Positions 45,826 to 57,000 of a stretch of DNA of 64,000 nt are shown piece after piece. The translations under genes and the position numbers were made by a program. Positions within the stretch are counted from its first letter, which is position 1. Each line of letters opens with the position of its first letter. Source of the DNA: Blattamonas nauphoetae (lineage: Eukaryota > Preaxostyla > Oxymonadida); contig JARBJD010000070.1 in the NCBI GenBank assembly GCA_033064195.1, positions 124,001 to 188,000 on the forward strand, written 5' to 3'. Below the pieces are notes generated by a model, which was not told where the DNA came from, made no database searches, and saw nothing but the letters and a program-made list of their open reading frames with translations.

Positions 45826-48800
45826 ATGACCACTCCACCTACCCGCTCACAAACAACAATCAGCTCGCGAGTAACGCCCACAAGCCAATATCAACACGCA
45901 AAGATCTCTGATGACCCACCTCAACCATCCGTTGAATTGCTTCAAGACAGCAATTGTCAGAACGATAAGGATAGTCCCAAAATTGTTCGAAACACACACA
46001 CTCAATCTTTATCCCTCATGAGACTGTTTGATTTGTCCTTGGAACAAGAACAGACTGCAATTACCAATTGTTCAGTCGTGTCAGGCGGATTGATCATTGC
46101 TTCACAATCGTCGTCTTGAGTGGGTGACCGCAGAAGAAAAGAAAAGTCTGGAAACATTGAACGAACAGAAGCTGAATCGAAGAGAGTTGAGGATCAAACC
46201 GAAACATATTCATGATCTGGACGCGAATCCATTTTCCAATGAACTACGACAATAAGAAACCGTTTCATTGCTCACTATGCTGGTTAACACTTTCCCCACA
46301 CCTGTTGAAACACTCCCATCCACCAACGATTCTTCGAATCAGACAATCAAACCGCCCCTGAAAGGGACGAGGATGATGACGCGGACAATCAACCCGCCCC
46401 TGAAGAGTGTGAAGAATCAGATAATCAACAGATCTCTGCAGAAAATGTGTAACTGAATTGGAGAATCATCCTTCCCATGCTGAGGATGAACAATCTGTCG
46501 CCGAACTTCGGAGTCGTCCATCCGGGTTGTCCGAGATTCGCTGACTTTCTTTCCAACCTCATCGGACAGATCATTCGAAAACACGATGTTCAAGAGTATG
46601 CGTTCGGACACCATTCAAGAATTCGTTGAGTCCCACGAACCTCTCTATGATGGATCTCCTTTCCTGAATTATGGATTTCTTGTGCGAATTATGTCAATCC
46701 ATACCTGCTTATCATCATTCGCTTCTGTTTCAAACCGTCAGACCATCCCAGTGACCAATACACAACTGGCGTCACTTGTCTGCCTCCTCTTTGCTCATTT
46801 TCTCAGCTGTGGACGAAAACCTCCGTTATTTTGCCGTGTTGACGTCCAATCACGACGGTGAAATCGATTCCAGTAATTTTCCGAGCCGGATCAAGCTTCT
46901 GAATTAGAGTTCATCTTCGCCAACAAGACCGGCCTCGCAGCGGCTAAAATCGCCGAGATCTGCTTCACGCCCCTCCATCTGTCGCTTCTGAGGTTGATCT
47001 GCTTCAGCGCAGTCGATTTTGGAAGCGACAGCGTGACTTTTGTTGGATCTGCCATCCACTTCGCGTACACACTGCTGAGCCAGCCATTATCGTCCCATTC
47101 GTTCGAGGGATGTGACGCGAAGGAACAGCCGTCTCTGACGACTATGCTGCGGACATCAGATGCATCATGCGCACGCTGTTTCAAGAACATTGTAATGCAC
47201 CAAAGAAAACATCTCGACAAGGAAAGCGAAAGGGGAGGAAGAGGAAAAGACGGAATACGTGGCGGAACTGAGTGAGGAGACACCTTCAGCAACTTGGCAC
47301 GCTCTTCGACAGACATCCCCAGCATCTCCTCATCACACCAGGCGAGCTCACAGCAAAGGAGGCGATTGTGATTGGGGGAAGGAAGCCAGCGAGTATGAAC
47401 ATCCACTCCACCCGCACTCGAAACAAATCCAGAATCACGACAGACTCAGCCGAAGGAAGGTAGCGACGACGAGAACAACCGCTTCAACAAACAGCAAAAG
47501 GAGGGGCGGCGGGGGAGGAGGAGGGCAGAGAGGCTGCGAAGGAAGGGGAGACTCAACGACCTCAAACAGAAAACAGAGAACAGCGACACTTTGGAGATGC
47601 TGACTGAGATTCTGATGGCGCCAACTGTCAAACAGTGGCCATCAAGAAACAGCGGGACTTGTCACTCGTCGCGAGCAGAACCATCCAAAAGTGCTTTGAC
47701 GGACTCCTCCTCAAAGCGATTGTGGACTCCGAGCTGGAAAAGAGGGGGAGGGAGGCCTCGCCGGAGCTGGACACCACTTCCAACACTCCGAAGGACATAC
47801 CTCCGCGCTCGTCTCCTTATTCCTCTCCCCCACCACGCTGGAGGAGAAGACACCAAAGCCGAGGAGGAGAGCACGACAACTCACCAAACTATCAAAAGCC
47901 GGCCTCAAGTCGCTCTACGCCAAACAGATCGAGCCCGCATCAGATCATTACCTCCCGCTCCTCCCGCTTGTCCGGTCAGTCTTTGCCATCGAAGACGATG
48001 AAGTTGAGGGAGGAAGACATCAGGCAGCGCAAACTGGACGAATTGCTCCGCGCGGAGGAATTGGACGAGTCTGGTGAGTAAGAAAGCAAGTACACAACCG
48101 ATTCTACACCAAAACAAACAGAAGATCTTCAACAAGATCAGGGGGAGTCTGATAAGGATGATGATGTCAAGGAGCCCATCCCGATCGTTCTACAAGACAT
48201 CGTCTCAAACATCCTCCATGTGCAAACGGCTCAACCCGACCAGACTGTCCTCCAGCGCCAGAAACGGAAGAGAGAGCGTCGGCTGAGAAACGAGCTGCAC
48301 TCGATCTTCAAAGAGGAGGAGGAGCTGTCCACGTCGGAAGAGGAGCGGCGGAGGCTCCGTCCATCCCTCCAACCATCTCGCCCTGTCCGAGTATCTCCTC
48401 ATCCAGCTCAACGCATTCAAACCGCAGTATACTGTAGACAGATCCCTTTCAGAACTCAGACACGCCAGCCACTCCACTTCCGCTTTCTTTTTCTCGCGAG
48501 TCGGCCCGCTCTCTCTCAGCAGATCCAACGCGATCGCATCAAGTCTGAGAAGCCCAACAGACGAGGCCCTCACAACGCAAAGACGATTGTGAAGAGGAGT
48601 GCGGAGGAGACAGAGTCGATGTGGACGATGCTGCGTCACTTCACAAAAATGATCAAAAAGGAAGACATCCAACTCCTCATCTGGGTGGTCATCCTACACT
48701 GACTTGTCTTCCCGCGGCACCAACACAAGGAGGAGTTCACAGGCAGAGACAACAGCCAGATGCTGGACGAAAAGGTCGAGACTGCTCCGTCTGAATATGA

Positions 48801-49450
48801 GAAGCCGAAATCGAAAGCATCTGCAAAACTGTCCAAGTCACCCGCGAAGGAAAAGAAAGGAAAGGAAGAGTAGCCGAGTAAAGACATAAAACCTGCCGAA
48901 GAGCCACACGAAACCGAAAGGTCGACTGTCCATCAGGTTGTCCTCCAGACCTTCCTGAACGATCTCATCGACACTGTCGTTCAGCGATGTTCCGCCGACA
49001 CCTCACCCCCACCACAGGAACACTCCATTCCTCACGTCAAGCCAGCCAAAGCTGTTCTGGACGAGACTGTTCGTTCACCTCTCCAACCACTCTGCTGTCT
49101 TCCGACTCACCGCCGTCAAACCATTCGCCCTCACCTCCATCTTCAACCCCCATCGATTCCAATCTCTCTTCTGTGGCATTCCTCGAGTCTTTGTCTCCCT
49201 CCCCTTCGTCGATGCATCTGGCTGCATCATCTTTGATGTCGAGCGGAGACGTCGCCGCAATTATCAGAGCGAGGAACAACCCCAGCCATCGACAGACAAA
49301 GCCCCGAAAAAGAGAAAGCTCGACGTGTTCGACCTCATATTCAACAAAGTCCGGAAACAAAAGGGGATGGAGGCAGATTCTGAAACAGACGACGAGATGA
49401 CGGTGTGCGGAATCGACTGGGTGCCCAACATCAAAAAGTGGGATAAAGAA
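45826..49450 (+). pseudogene. Long decayed plus-strand gene
   Basis: Coherent plus-strand pieces in all three frames follow one another: MTTPPTRSQTTISSRVTPTS (45826), SLETLNEQKLNRRELRIKPK (46150), an acidic part with DDDADNQPAPEECEESDNQQ (46380), RFADFLSNLIGQIIRKHDVQ (46530), RLNDLKQKTENSDTLEMLTE (47560), KKQRDLSLVASRTIQKCFDG (47640), RQLTKLSKAGLKSLYAKQIE (47860), LALSEYLLIQLNAFKPQYTV (48390), VVLQTFLNDLIDTVVQRCSA (48940) and KKRKLDVFDLIFNKVRKQKG (49310). Frame switches without room for an intron (for example near 47630) argue for indels. The product was long, highly charged and probably nuclear or cytosolic; I do not recognise it. Confidence 0.55.
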
Positions 49451-49689
49451 AGCAGCCACGGAGGAGGTTGTTGAAGTGCAGCAGACAGAAAAGACAGAAC
49501 AGCCGAAGGAAGAAGAGATCATAACAACGTGTCTATTATTCAACCTTTTTACTTTTTCTCTCTGAACTCCAAGAACAGGTATTTGGAAGTTCTTTCTTGT
49601 TGAATCTGATTTAATTATCACGAATAGAGTCATTTCTGTGTCTGATTCCTGGTTTCTATCACACATCATGTCAATAACTCATTTCACTG

Positions 49690-49813
49690 TTTCACCTGAA
49701 AACACTTCGGAGAAATGGTAAATTCCGATTAGGGGTTCCGATATTTCTCCGGTCGGTGACCGTCCGTACTTTTCGATAAAAACTGACCGGTCAGTGACGG
49801 TCAGACAAGCCTA
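49690..49813. mobile_element. Single right end of a hAT-like element (type A end)
   Basis: CACTTCGGAGAAATGGTAAA and then CTGACCGGTCAGTGACGGTC lead to an edge at AGACAAGCCTA, matching the right end of element 1 and the inverted left end of element 3. The next 8 bp are CTTTTGAA. No partner type B left end with that duplication is found upstream in the window, so this is a truncated copy or its other end was lost. Confidence 0.65.
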
Positions 49814-50482
49814 CTTTTGAAACATGAAACAATAGAATGATGTTTTGCTCCTCTTCTCTCCGCATCCGAGCATTGTCTCTTCCATTCCATCCACTCTGCC
49901 AACCATCGGCCTCAAATAGAGTTTCCCTTTGATTGTTAAGGGAGGCATTTTATGTGGGCGTGGCTTCACTTAATCATGAACGGATAGGACGAAACACTAC
50001 CATTCCTGTGTTGAAAGCAGTTGTCGAAGCTGCCCATAGATTGACTGAAGAGACGTCGCAGGGTTGTTCTGATCATTGTCTATTCTCAATGATTCGTTGG
50101 AGACACCAAAAAACCTTCTGGTGAGCGTCAGTAGATCAGCAAAAAGTCACACACATAGAAATACAAGGTGTTTTCTGAAGCTTTGTTTCGTTGTAAAAAT
50201 CCATCCTTTTTGAAAGTTCATAAAAACCCATCATTTTTTCACAACTGGATCAAAATTGTGTATTTCGTTACATAGGGTAGAGGTCTCGAATCAAAAACGA
50301 GACGAGTCACTCGCGTCGGTTTCTGGTCTGGTTTCACGAGAATTATGTTGAATTGTGTCTCTGACGAATCATTGCGAATAGACAATGACTGTCTTGGCAA
50401 TGTCATGAGAGGAGATTCGCAGGTCAAGTTTGTCGAATAGATGAGGAGTCACTCCCAGTATTGTTCTGTTCGTAAATGTGTA
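49814..50482. other. Region before the second mariner
   Basis: A 63-aa plus frame (49933-50124) with IGRNTTIPVLKAVVEAAHRL looks like a coding fragment without clear start. The rest shows nothing. Confidence 0.3.
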
Positions 50483-52093
50483 CAGGGTGGTCACCCAAAA
50501 CTTGGTCGGGGTGACACTTCTTGGAACATGCTATTCCTAAGTCATTTCACTTGAATTTAGATGAGATACCTCATTTTGTCTTTGGTTAGCTCGTCGAATC
50601 CGAGTGTCACACATCTGAATCTCGAGAATGAGATGGGTGAGAGATGTCTCGACAGAAGAACTTTCCGAAAAAGTGATAAAAACTTATACAAACACAAAAA
50701 CTTGTATCTGAGTGTATTCCAATCCTGTTCAGAAATGTTGTCAGAACAAAACAGTTCCTGGGGTGAGAAAAACTAAAAAATGACTTTGATGGTCAAAATG
50801 AGTGTGCTATTGATAAAATTTGGTCAACCAAATCAAAAATTCCAGAATACAACAAAAGTTGAGAAAGAGTACAAAATGCGACGGTTAGATGTACTCGCCT
50901 TGATTCTGAATTACCAGTTCACAGCGTCTGATCCAGTTTTCGAATACTCGGATTCTTTTTGCGGTGGTTTGCTCTGCCATGAATGAATCGATGTGTTTTT
51001 TGAGTTCTTCGTCTGATTTGACTGTGATACCTTTCAGGCGCATCTTCATTTCTCCAAACAGCCAGAAATCGCACGGGGCGAGATCTGGACTGTAAGGAGG
51101 ATGAGAAATTTTGGAAAATAGAGAAGTCTCGAGAAATGTACGGACCAGCTTGGAGTTGTGGCAGGGCGCATTGTCCATATGAAGATACCGGACAAAATCG
51201 TTGATGTCAAATGTGTCTTGCAAAAGAATCTCTGTTTCCATTTCGTCCAAAATCTCGTTCACGAACACTTGAGCAGTAATTCCTTTCCCTCTGGGGATCA
51301 TTCGAAGGAAAGTGAAATCAATTCCAAAAAACGCCACCAACATCGTCTTCCCGCTGCCGATGTTGATTCGCTCTCTCACCGGTCGAGGGTCGTTTGGGTG
51401 AAGCCAAACGAAAGAATGAGGGTTTGTCCATTTGATCCAACTCTCATCTCCCGTGATCAGATACTTCCATCCTTTTCGTTTCTCTTTGTTGAGAGTGAGT
51501 AGTAGATCCTGTGCCAGCTGAATGCGATTGGTTTTTTGAGAGTCTGTCAGAAGATGAGGGACCCATCTAGTGTAGCGTCGGACTAAGCCAAAATGTCCGA
51601 GAAGACATTTTTTGATTGTTTGTGGATGAAAACCAGTAATTCTCCACATCGCTCGCAGAGATAATGAAGTGTCTTCAGCTAAAATTTGAGAAAGGGCGTT
51701 GATTAGAGTGAGGTTGCTTCTGACGTGATTGGGAACCTTTCCAGTAACTGAAAAAGTGCCGTTCTCCAAGTCCTTCATAACTTTTCTGCAGGTTTCCAAG
51801 CACGGTTTATCGTCTGGGTAGTAGGATGCAAGCAGAGAATGAGCTTCTTTGTAATGAAGCTGCATTCTCCAGCAAAATTCTATTAAAGTCCGATCTCGAA
51901 TACGAAATTCAGTTGAGGACATATGATGGGAAGGATCAAACCACAAAAGTCTAAGTTGAACCATTTTTTTCAAAAAAATGAAAAACAAGCATAGAATGCA
52001 AAATGATGAAATGAACAGTCACAAAAAGAATCAAACCATGATTCCTGTTGAAACGCGAGAAAATGTCCGACCAAGTTTTGGGTGACCACCCTG
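50483..52093 (-). mobile_element. Mariner element copy 2, 1,611 bp
   Basis: Same ends, length and internal frames as copy 1, flanked by TA (50481-50482 and 52094-52095). The flanking sequence differs completely from copy 1, so it is a separate insertion and not a duplicated segment. No coding frame can be followed across this target site. Confidence 0.95.
50885..51988 (-). CDS. Mariner transposase (copy 2)
   Basis: 367 aa identical in sequence to copy 1, with TGDESW, HMDNAPCH and YSPDLAPCDFWLF in D,D34D spacing. The frame is complete with all three catalytic Asp. Confidence 0.95.
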   Translation of the reverse strand: MFFIFLKKMVQLRLLWFDPSHHMSSTEFRIRDRTLIEFCWRMQLHYKEAHSLLASYYPDDKPCLETCRKVMKDLENGTFSVTGKVPNHVRSNLTLINALSQILAEDTSLSLRAMWRITGFHPQTIKKCLLGHFGLVRRYTRWVPHLLTDSQKTNRIQLAQDLLLTLNKEKRKGWKYLITGDESWIKWTNPHSFVWLHPNDPRPVRERINIGSGKTMLVAFFGIDFTFLRMIPRGKGITAQVFVNEILDEMETEILLQDTFDINDFVRYLHMDNAPCHNSKLVRTFLETSLFSKISHPPYSPDLAPCDFWLFGEMKMRLKGITVKSDEELKKHIDSFMAEQTTAKRIRVFENWIRRCELVIQNQGEYI

Positions 52094-52095
52094 TA

Positions 52096-53460
52096 TTTGG
52101 TGGAATATAAGAACAACGCGACTTCATCCTTCAACCTTTTTCCAGTGATATCAATGAAGTATCAAACTCGTTCAAAAATGAACCTAAATCTTCAAAAATG
52201 TTTTTTTATTGATCAGAAACGAACAAGAATTGTTTATATGTTGAACGATCCCTTTCTGTTTTTTAAAATCTGGAAAAAATGCAACTTTTCATCAGAATTA
52301 AAACTCGTTCAGTTGTGACCGATCGAATTGATGATGTCACTCATGACACAATCTCAATTGATATGCTCCGGATTACACAACCAAGAACAATGCTATAATA
52401 AACATTCCTGGGCAACGGTTTTCGGACTCCCCTTTTATTTTTCAGTTTTACACTTTGAACTCTGATTGTGTAAATCTGATCATTGATGGAGATCATGTTA
52501 TTCGAGTGAATGAATCAGTCACGGACAAAAGTTTTCTTCACCATCAGATCACGTTTCTCAACAGGCAACTTTTTTCCTTTGTTTATACACTTCATCTTCC
52601 TCTCATTTTGTGATTTCTCACTTCTGGAATCAAGAGAGTCTGTGGAAGAGAAAAAAGGAATAAAGATGGTTCAGTTTTTGGACGCGAAAATTATAGCGGC
52701 ATCACTTCCCGATTTCAGGGTGAATTGATGTGAAGTTGTCTGGAGAGTGTGTTACATGAGTTCAAAATGAACCACATCAACTCTTCGTTGAGTTTCATCG
52801 CTAATTGTGACGAAAAAGTGTTTTTCTTCTCTTCATCACTCACCATCACTTAATCTCAGCGATCGTCGAGACGACATACCACGTACTCGCTAATCCAACG
52901 AATGACCTTCTTTCACTTTTCATGTCATATCACGTCAAATCGACTTGACGACATTCGCACGTCATCTCATCCTCTCTTGGACTTGTTGTTAACCATCAGA
53001 TACATGTGCAAAACGCTAAATTCAAATCGAACGGAGAGTTGTACGTGTCGAAATTCATAGTTGAGGAGGAATGAAGAAGATGAAAATCCTCAGTTTTCCT
53101 TCAAACTTTCTTAATATCTCAACGAGAAATGGATGTTCGTCGTTTCTGAGTGTCGAAACCAACTATTCGACTCACTTCACCTCCGACAGCCAGCGAAGAG
53201 TGGAGGTTTTGACCGCTAGAGATTGACCTTCAGAATCACGTCGAACAATCATCGCCGGTTTCACTTTCAGACATGATTTTTGCTCTACAATTTTGGAAAT
53301 AGTATTCGGAGTAGTTTTTAAAGTGTTTTTGAAAAAGAAAGAATAATTATCGTTCATCATCTCTACATGACGACAACATTTTTTTGCCCATGACTGAATG
53401 TTCAATTCCCACTTCGGTTATTTTTATATTCCATCTTTTCTCAATATGCTCCATTTATCA
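52096..53460. other. AT-rich region without a supported gene
   Basis: Short frames at 52510-52728 (plus, ending in MVQFLDAKIIAASLPDF) and 53172-53405 (minus) may be exons of lost or spliced genes. No evidence allows joining them. Confidence 0.3.
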
Positions 53461-54226
53461 GTTGTAAGTAGGCTTGTCTGACCGGCACTGACCGGTCAGT
53501 TTTCATCGAAAAGTACTGACGGTCACTGACCGGAGAAATTTCGGAACCCACAATCGAGATTTACCATTATTCCGAAGTGAATTCAAGATGAACCGAGAAT
53601 GAAGTCTTCTTCCTAATTTGTGACCGAAACCAGGAACGAGGTACTGAAATTACTCTATTCATGACAATTTCATCACAATCAACAGGAAAGAACGCTCAGA
53701 CACCTGAAGTTAGAGTGAGAAGAGAAAAAGAGTGATCAATGGGTTCGATCCGACTGACTTTTCACCTACAAGTGTTTTCGTGAAAAATACGAGTTGAAAA
53801 CAGCTTTTCAATTGGTATGATGACTATTTTTGAAGTGAGAGAATCGGAAAGCGTGAAAAAACTGCCTCATCTGTCCGGTCGGTCTGTCGGGAGTTAATAC
53901 CGAAAGGGCGTGCTTGTTCTTGTTTTGGAACGGCCCAGATTGGATGATTGTGACAAAGAGGTTGGGAAAGAGGGAGAATCTTGATATTGTGACGGCGGAT
54001 ACATGTTTGGCGACTTGGGTGAGATGGTATCGAATTCAGATCTCATCATCCCTACAAACTTCGTGATTCTCGGTCAGGACATCAATTTTGATGTTAGTCT
54101 CTTCTTTCTGTGGAAGGGCGTTCAGGAATATCAACGGGGTGAGTTGGTTGAAAAGTCTGGGTGATTCTTTCTAGAACAGTCCTCATTGAACCTGTAAAGT
54201 TTCGGGTTCTCGGTTGAAATGTCGAA

Positions 54227-55354
54227 TCAGCTTTTGCTGTCATCGGCAGCTTCGATGGGAGCTTCTTCTTCCATTTCAGGACTCTGTTCCAGATTTTGGT
54301 TGTCATTGAATAATAAAAATCCTAGATTCGACTTAACGAGATAATTTGTCGATCTGATACCACTTGACATCGATTTGATGCCAGTTGCTTCAAGGAGGTC
54401 ATCTTTTGTGCTAATGATTAATGCCCGTTCGGTTGGGAGTCCCTGCTTCTCGATTTTGACTTTGAAAACGTTTGTCATGACTGGAAGTTTCATGAACATG
54501 AGTGAGCACTTCTCTGGATCCACATAACTTCTAAATAAAGTGAGAATCAGAGCAGTTACAGAATCCTGGTTTGTGAATCTCTTCAAGTCATGTAAAGTGG
54601 ATATGGTGGGATCGATTATGAGAAATGGAAGAGTAGAAGTGACGATGTGCATGTTGACGGTTCCGACATTCAAATTTTGCTGTTGGGGGAGCCAGGTATG
54701 GCAGGTGATAGCTGTGAATGCGTTGGGGAGATCAGAAGCTTGGGGAGGAATGAGACAGGTTAGTTCTTGCTCAACAGAAGTCAAAAGGTACATAGATCGA
54801 GGGGATATGGCCCAGACAATGTGGAAATAGGCCGAAACGATTGATTCACTAAACCATGCTGGAGGATCACTGACGACATCGAATGGATTGTGCGACTGGA
54901 ACTCGTTGGAGATACAAGTATATCGCAGGGATAGTGCTGAAGTTGGATGTTCTTGTTGAGAAATAATGGAAGGAGGGAGAGAAGAGACTGTGTTTGGTTC
55001 ATGTTCTGTGTCGAGTAAATAAGAGAAGAGCAGATGTTCATCGTCACAGTTCACTTTCCAACTAGGCGTTTTTCCTTCAGTAACAGCAGAGACTGATGGT
55101 GAGAGCTGTCCAGTTGCGATGAGACACTCTTCCAGTTCTCCTTTCTGATTTGGGCTTCTTCTTGAACTTTGACCTCTTTTCGTTTCCTTTTGTGATCGAC
55201 TTTTGCAACTGTGTTTCAAATTCAAGTCTTCGCTTAAGCCAACTTTCGCGAGACAGCCCAGATCAAGGCAGATCCAACCACTGTCCTGACCATATTTCGT
55301 GTTTTTTCGATCGATTCTCCAAGATCTAATCTTCATCTTGTTCTTTCTAACCAA
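54227..55354 (-). CDS. Unknown 375-aa protein of hAT-like element 3
   Basis: Single open frame. The N-terminus is basic (MVRKNKMKIRSWRIDRKN), followed by a Lys/Ser-rich part (residues 50-75) that could be a nuclear signal, a middle with AWFSESIVSAYFHIVWAISP and a part TVNMHIVTSTLPFLIIDPTI, and an acidic end (EMEEEAPIEAADD). The layout WFSESIVSAYF...MH...IIDP...C gives a faint echo of Ulp1-type proteases, but the His-Trp and Gln...Cys-Gly signatures are absent, so I do not assign it. No BED finger or hAT dimerisation motif seen. The first ~30 codons and 5' region are duplicated in inverted form at 56073-56160. Confidence 0.55.
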   Translation of the reverse strand: MVRKNKMKIRSWRIDRKNTKYGQDSGWICLDLGCLAKVGLSEDLNLKHSCKSRSQKETKRGQSSRRSPNQKGELEECLIATGQLSPSVSAVTEGKTPSWKVNCDDEHLLFSYLLDTEHEPNTVSSLPPSIISQQEHPTSALSLRYTCISNEFQSHNPFDVVSDPPAWFSESIVSAYFHIVWAISPRSMYLLTSVEQELTCLIPPQASDLPNAFTAITCHTWLPQQQNLNVGTVNMHIVTSTLPFLIIDPTISTLHDLKRFTNQDSVTALILTLFRSYVDPEKCSLMFMKLPVMTNVFKVKIEKQGLPTERALIISTKDDLLEATGIKSMSSGIRSTNYLVKSNLGFLLFNDNQNLEQSPEMEEEAPIEAADDSKS

Positions 55355-56160
55355 GCTCCTAAATCGTTCACAGAGATCATAAACGGCCTCTCATTGACTT
55401 ACAAGGTGTGATGATCTCCATTCATTCCACCTTTCGTTTTCACTTTTTACCTGATTTCAATCTCCGTTTGTTCGCTTCATTCACCTTTGCCATTATGATT
55501 TTCTTCAATCACTGTCCATTTCTTCGTCACTTTTCAATTTTCATTCTTGAATTCTCTCTTTTAGAGTAAGTTTGTCAATGAGTGCTCTTCTTCGATTAAA
55601 AACAGAAATTACATCTAAAGATCGCCAAGCGTCCTCACAAAATGGTTAGAAAGCACTCAAGAGTTTTTATGGAGACTATGACAAATGGATGTGATCGGTC
55701 GAGATGTGGTCCAGATTGCTGAAATGTATCTGAGGATATAGACGGAAAGAAGAGTTTGATAGAACGGGATGTTATGTTGGTAATCAGGAAAGCGTGAGGA
55801 TGGCAAGGGAAGTCATATTGAGGAGAGAGAACCGCATCAAAGATGACTTGTTGGCAATTAATGAAAAATGAGAATTTAAGAATGAAAATTGAAAATTGAG
55901 GGAAAAATGGACAGTGATTGAAGAAAATCATAATGGCAAAGGTGAATGAAGCGAACAAACGGAGATTGAAATCAGGTAAAAAAGTGAAAACGAAAGGTGG
56001 AATGAATGGAGATCATCACACCTTGTAAGTCAATGAGAGGCCGTTTATGATCTCTGTGAACGATTTAGGAGCTTGGTTAGAAAGAACAAGATGAAGATTA
56101 GATCTTGGAGAATCGATCGAAAAAACACGAAATATGGTCAGGACAGTGGTTGGATCTGCC
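55267..56160. repeat. Inverted repeat with ~295-bp arms around a 302-bp spacer
   Basis: Arms 55267-55562 and 55865-56160 match in inverted orientation, near-perfect in the outer ~240 bp and diverged in the inner ~50 bp. Each arm holds the start codon and first codons of MVRKNKMKIRSWRIDRKN plus its upstream sequence. The result is two divergent copies of the same 5' region. Confidence 0.85.
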
Positions 56161-56402
56161 CTGGCCCAGATCAACCCTGTCATTTCTTTCTAAATGCAGA
56201 ACCACTTGAGAGAAGGCAGCCAAACGATTTCATTCAGCAAATGTTGACGTTTTTATCTTCTAGCGTGCCAGTCTCACGTTCTTAACATGCGGCTTGATGG
56301 AGAAGTGAGATCTGACCCTTTGAAGAATTCGACACTGACACTGACCGGCACTTTTGGCCGGTCAGACAAGCCTAGTTGTAACTGTCTTTCCAAGAGTAAA
56401 GT

Positions 56403-57000
56403 GATAGTGAGAAGTCAAAGAGAAAAGTGGGATGCGAAGATTCAATGATCTGGCCCATGGTGAATTTCGTGATCGATCCAACAGACAAAGAAGCACCGAT
56501 ATGGCATCTGAAAAGTGACTCTCTCGCTTACCGTTTGTTTTATTCTCTCTTTCTCTCATTGATATCTCCCTTTGTCTTCTCTGGACTCTTCATTTTGCGA
56601 CTGCACTCGTGATCGTCGTACATGGTGAATCTGATGCACAAAACCATATTACTTTCTTCCATCCCTCTCATGGTTCGTTTTATTCTCTATTCCTTTCACT
56701 CTTTTCTCCTGCAAATCAGCAAGTAGTCGATTGCACACATTTCCGACATTCTCTGAATTTGAAGCGTGATCTTCCGTTTCTAACATGGTCTAATCCAAAA
56801 ATACAATGGCAATGATGTGGTATATGAATTCACGAACGATGGTCAGCACTTATCAACGACGATGGATCGATTCAGGACAAGATGATCCCCCACTTCCCAA
56901 AGATCAACTGCATGTCACCCACTCCAGTCACAGTCATCCAACTATGACTCAATTCCTTCCTTCACATCATCCAGTCTGTCTCAGAGAAGGGCTCGGTGTG
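56403..57000 (+). CDS. Gene Q: short spliced plus-strand gene, unknown
   Basis: Coherent stretches in order: SMIWPMVNFVIDPTDKEAPI (56441), VVHGESDAQNHITFFHPSHG (56615), DCTHFRHSLNLKRDLPFLTW (56728) and NDVVYEFTNDGQHLSTTMDR (56812). Pyrimidine-rich stretches with GT-AG ends separate them. The start and stop are not fixed, and the 3' end overlaps gene R on the other strand. No family recognised. Confidence 0.4.

Larger units (their letters stand above)
53469..56374. mobile_element. hAT-like element 3, 2,906 bp, in opposite orientation to element 1
   Basis: Left end TAGGCTTGTCTGACCGGC (type A subterminal part) and right end matching type B (GGGTCAGATCTCACTTC read inward). GTTGTAAG (53461-53468) and GTTGTAAC (56375-56382) are 8-bp target duplications with one mismatch. 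Inside are a 375-aa frame on the minus strand and a ~295-bp inverted repeat (55267-55562 and 55865-56160). Confidence 0.8.

Noticed and set aside
46891-47406. 171-aa minus-strand frame as a gene
   Set aside because: It lies opposite the decayed plus-strand gene, lacks relatives and has weak composition support. It is most likely a shadow, although parts read coherently.
53735-53765. GGGTTCGATCC resembling a tRNA B box
   Set aside because: No A box, acceptor stem or anticodon arm can be placed upstream at the right distance.
54227-55354. Ulp1-like protease call for the 375-aa frame
   Set aside because: The layout is only vaguely similar; the His-Trp and Gln-plus-Cys-Gly signatures of the family are not present.
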